64,000 bases of DNA from positions 261,372,437-261,436,436 of the forward strand of contig NC_081410.1 of NCBI RefSeq assembly GCF_030272615.1, in the 5' to 3' direction. The notes under the pieces were generated by a model. The model saw only the letters and a program-made list of their open reading frames with translations. It did no database searches and was not told where the DNA came from. The position numbers and the translations under genes were made by a program. Within the stretch, counting starts at the first letter, position 1, and every line of letters starts with the position of its first letter. Source of the DNA: Cryptomeria japonica (taxonomy: Eukaryota > Streptophyta > Pinopsida > Cupressales > Cupressaceae). Below are positions 63,777 through 64,000 of this stretch, piece by piece.

Positions 63777-64000
63777 GTATCTGCAATCTCCTGCAACCAA
63801 GAATCACACAAGAATACATATATATATTTAATGAAAATGTTAGCTCGAGATTAATAACACGAATCAGGAGAACAAATAAACTTACATAAGAATCGATGCG
63901 AAAACCACATTTACAGGTACACACAATAATCATAATATATGACTATAACATTTCATCATGGTAAATTAACCAAGGTCAAATCGAAATTTAAAATCTGATT
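63777..64000 (-). mobile_element. Element C1, 5' LTR, second part (cut by window edge)
   Basis: After the duplicated GTATC, C1's LTR continues with its TATA box (63819-63830) and stops at AAATCTGATT, about 18 bases short of the expected LTR end. The other end of C1's target duplication and the rest of B's 5' LTR should lie just to the right. Confidence 0.88.

Larger units (their letters stand above)
17742..64000 (-). mobile_element. Element C1, host of the nested cluster (LARD-like)
   Basis: C1 is a minus-strand element whose parts are spread over the right two thirds of the window: 3' LTR 17742-21236, interior 21237-22819, 38725-40866 and 48786-48794, and 5' LTR 48795-53036 plus 63782 onward. 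The gaps are filled by C2, C3 and E. Removing them gives an interior of about 3.7 kb, the same as C2, C3 and E. It carries no coding frame of note. Its left tip reads TATAATGCC where the family has TGTAATGCC, a G-to-A change in the terminal TG. The left flank CATTC (17737-17741) is the expected target duplication; its partner is outside the window. Confidence 0.85.

Overview
The window looks like intergenic DNA from a land plant with a very large genome. A gymnosperm is plausible, because the one Gag-like reading frame resembles conifer Ty3/gypsy Gag, but I hold that with low confidence. The DNA is AT-rich. I see no host gene, tRNA, rRNA or CRISPR array. Essentially all 64 kb resolves into seven nested LTR retrotransposons, named A, B, C1, C2, C3, D and E here. 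No reverse transcriptase, integrase, RNase H or protease frame is visible, so every element looks non-autonomous.

Left part (1-17741): two related long-LTR elements on the minus strand, with TGTTG...CAACA termini. A runs from beyond the left edge to 9793. It has LTRs of about 4.6 kb and a 3.6-kb interior holding a Gag-like frame followed by a long acidic region, split by one in-frame TGA. A sits inside the 3' LTR of B. B has a 2.4-kb interior with a decayed acidic reading frame built of repeated modules, and its 5' LTR (15882-17741) is cut by C1.

Right part (17742-64000): a single nest of one family with LTR tips TGTAGTACCCC / GGGGCATTACA, LTRs of about 4.0-4.5 kb, a tRNA-Met-type primer site and an interior of about 3.7 kb with no coding capacity. 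These dimensions match the class known as LARDs (large retrotransposon derivatives). C1 (17742 to beyond 64000, minus) is the host. C2 (22820-38724, minus, duplication ATACA) is in C1's interior. D (27620-31335, plus) is a solo LTR with duplication AACCA inside C2. C3 (40867-48780, plus) is inserted at C1's primer site and lacks its whole 5' LTR. E (53037-63776, minus, duplication GTATC) is in C1's 5' LTR and is the youngest by nesting and by LTR similarity.

Inferred order: B first, then A and C1 into B's two LTRs, then C2, C3 and E into C1, then D into C2. The most unusual features are the one-LTR insertion C3, which makes a head-to-head inverted repeat at 40866/40867; an exchangeable palindrome-rich cassette at one fixed place in the C-family LTRs; and the two unfamiliar acidic proteins of A and B.
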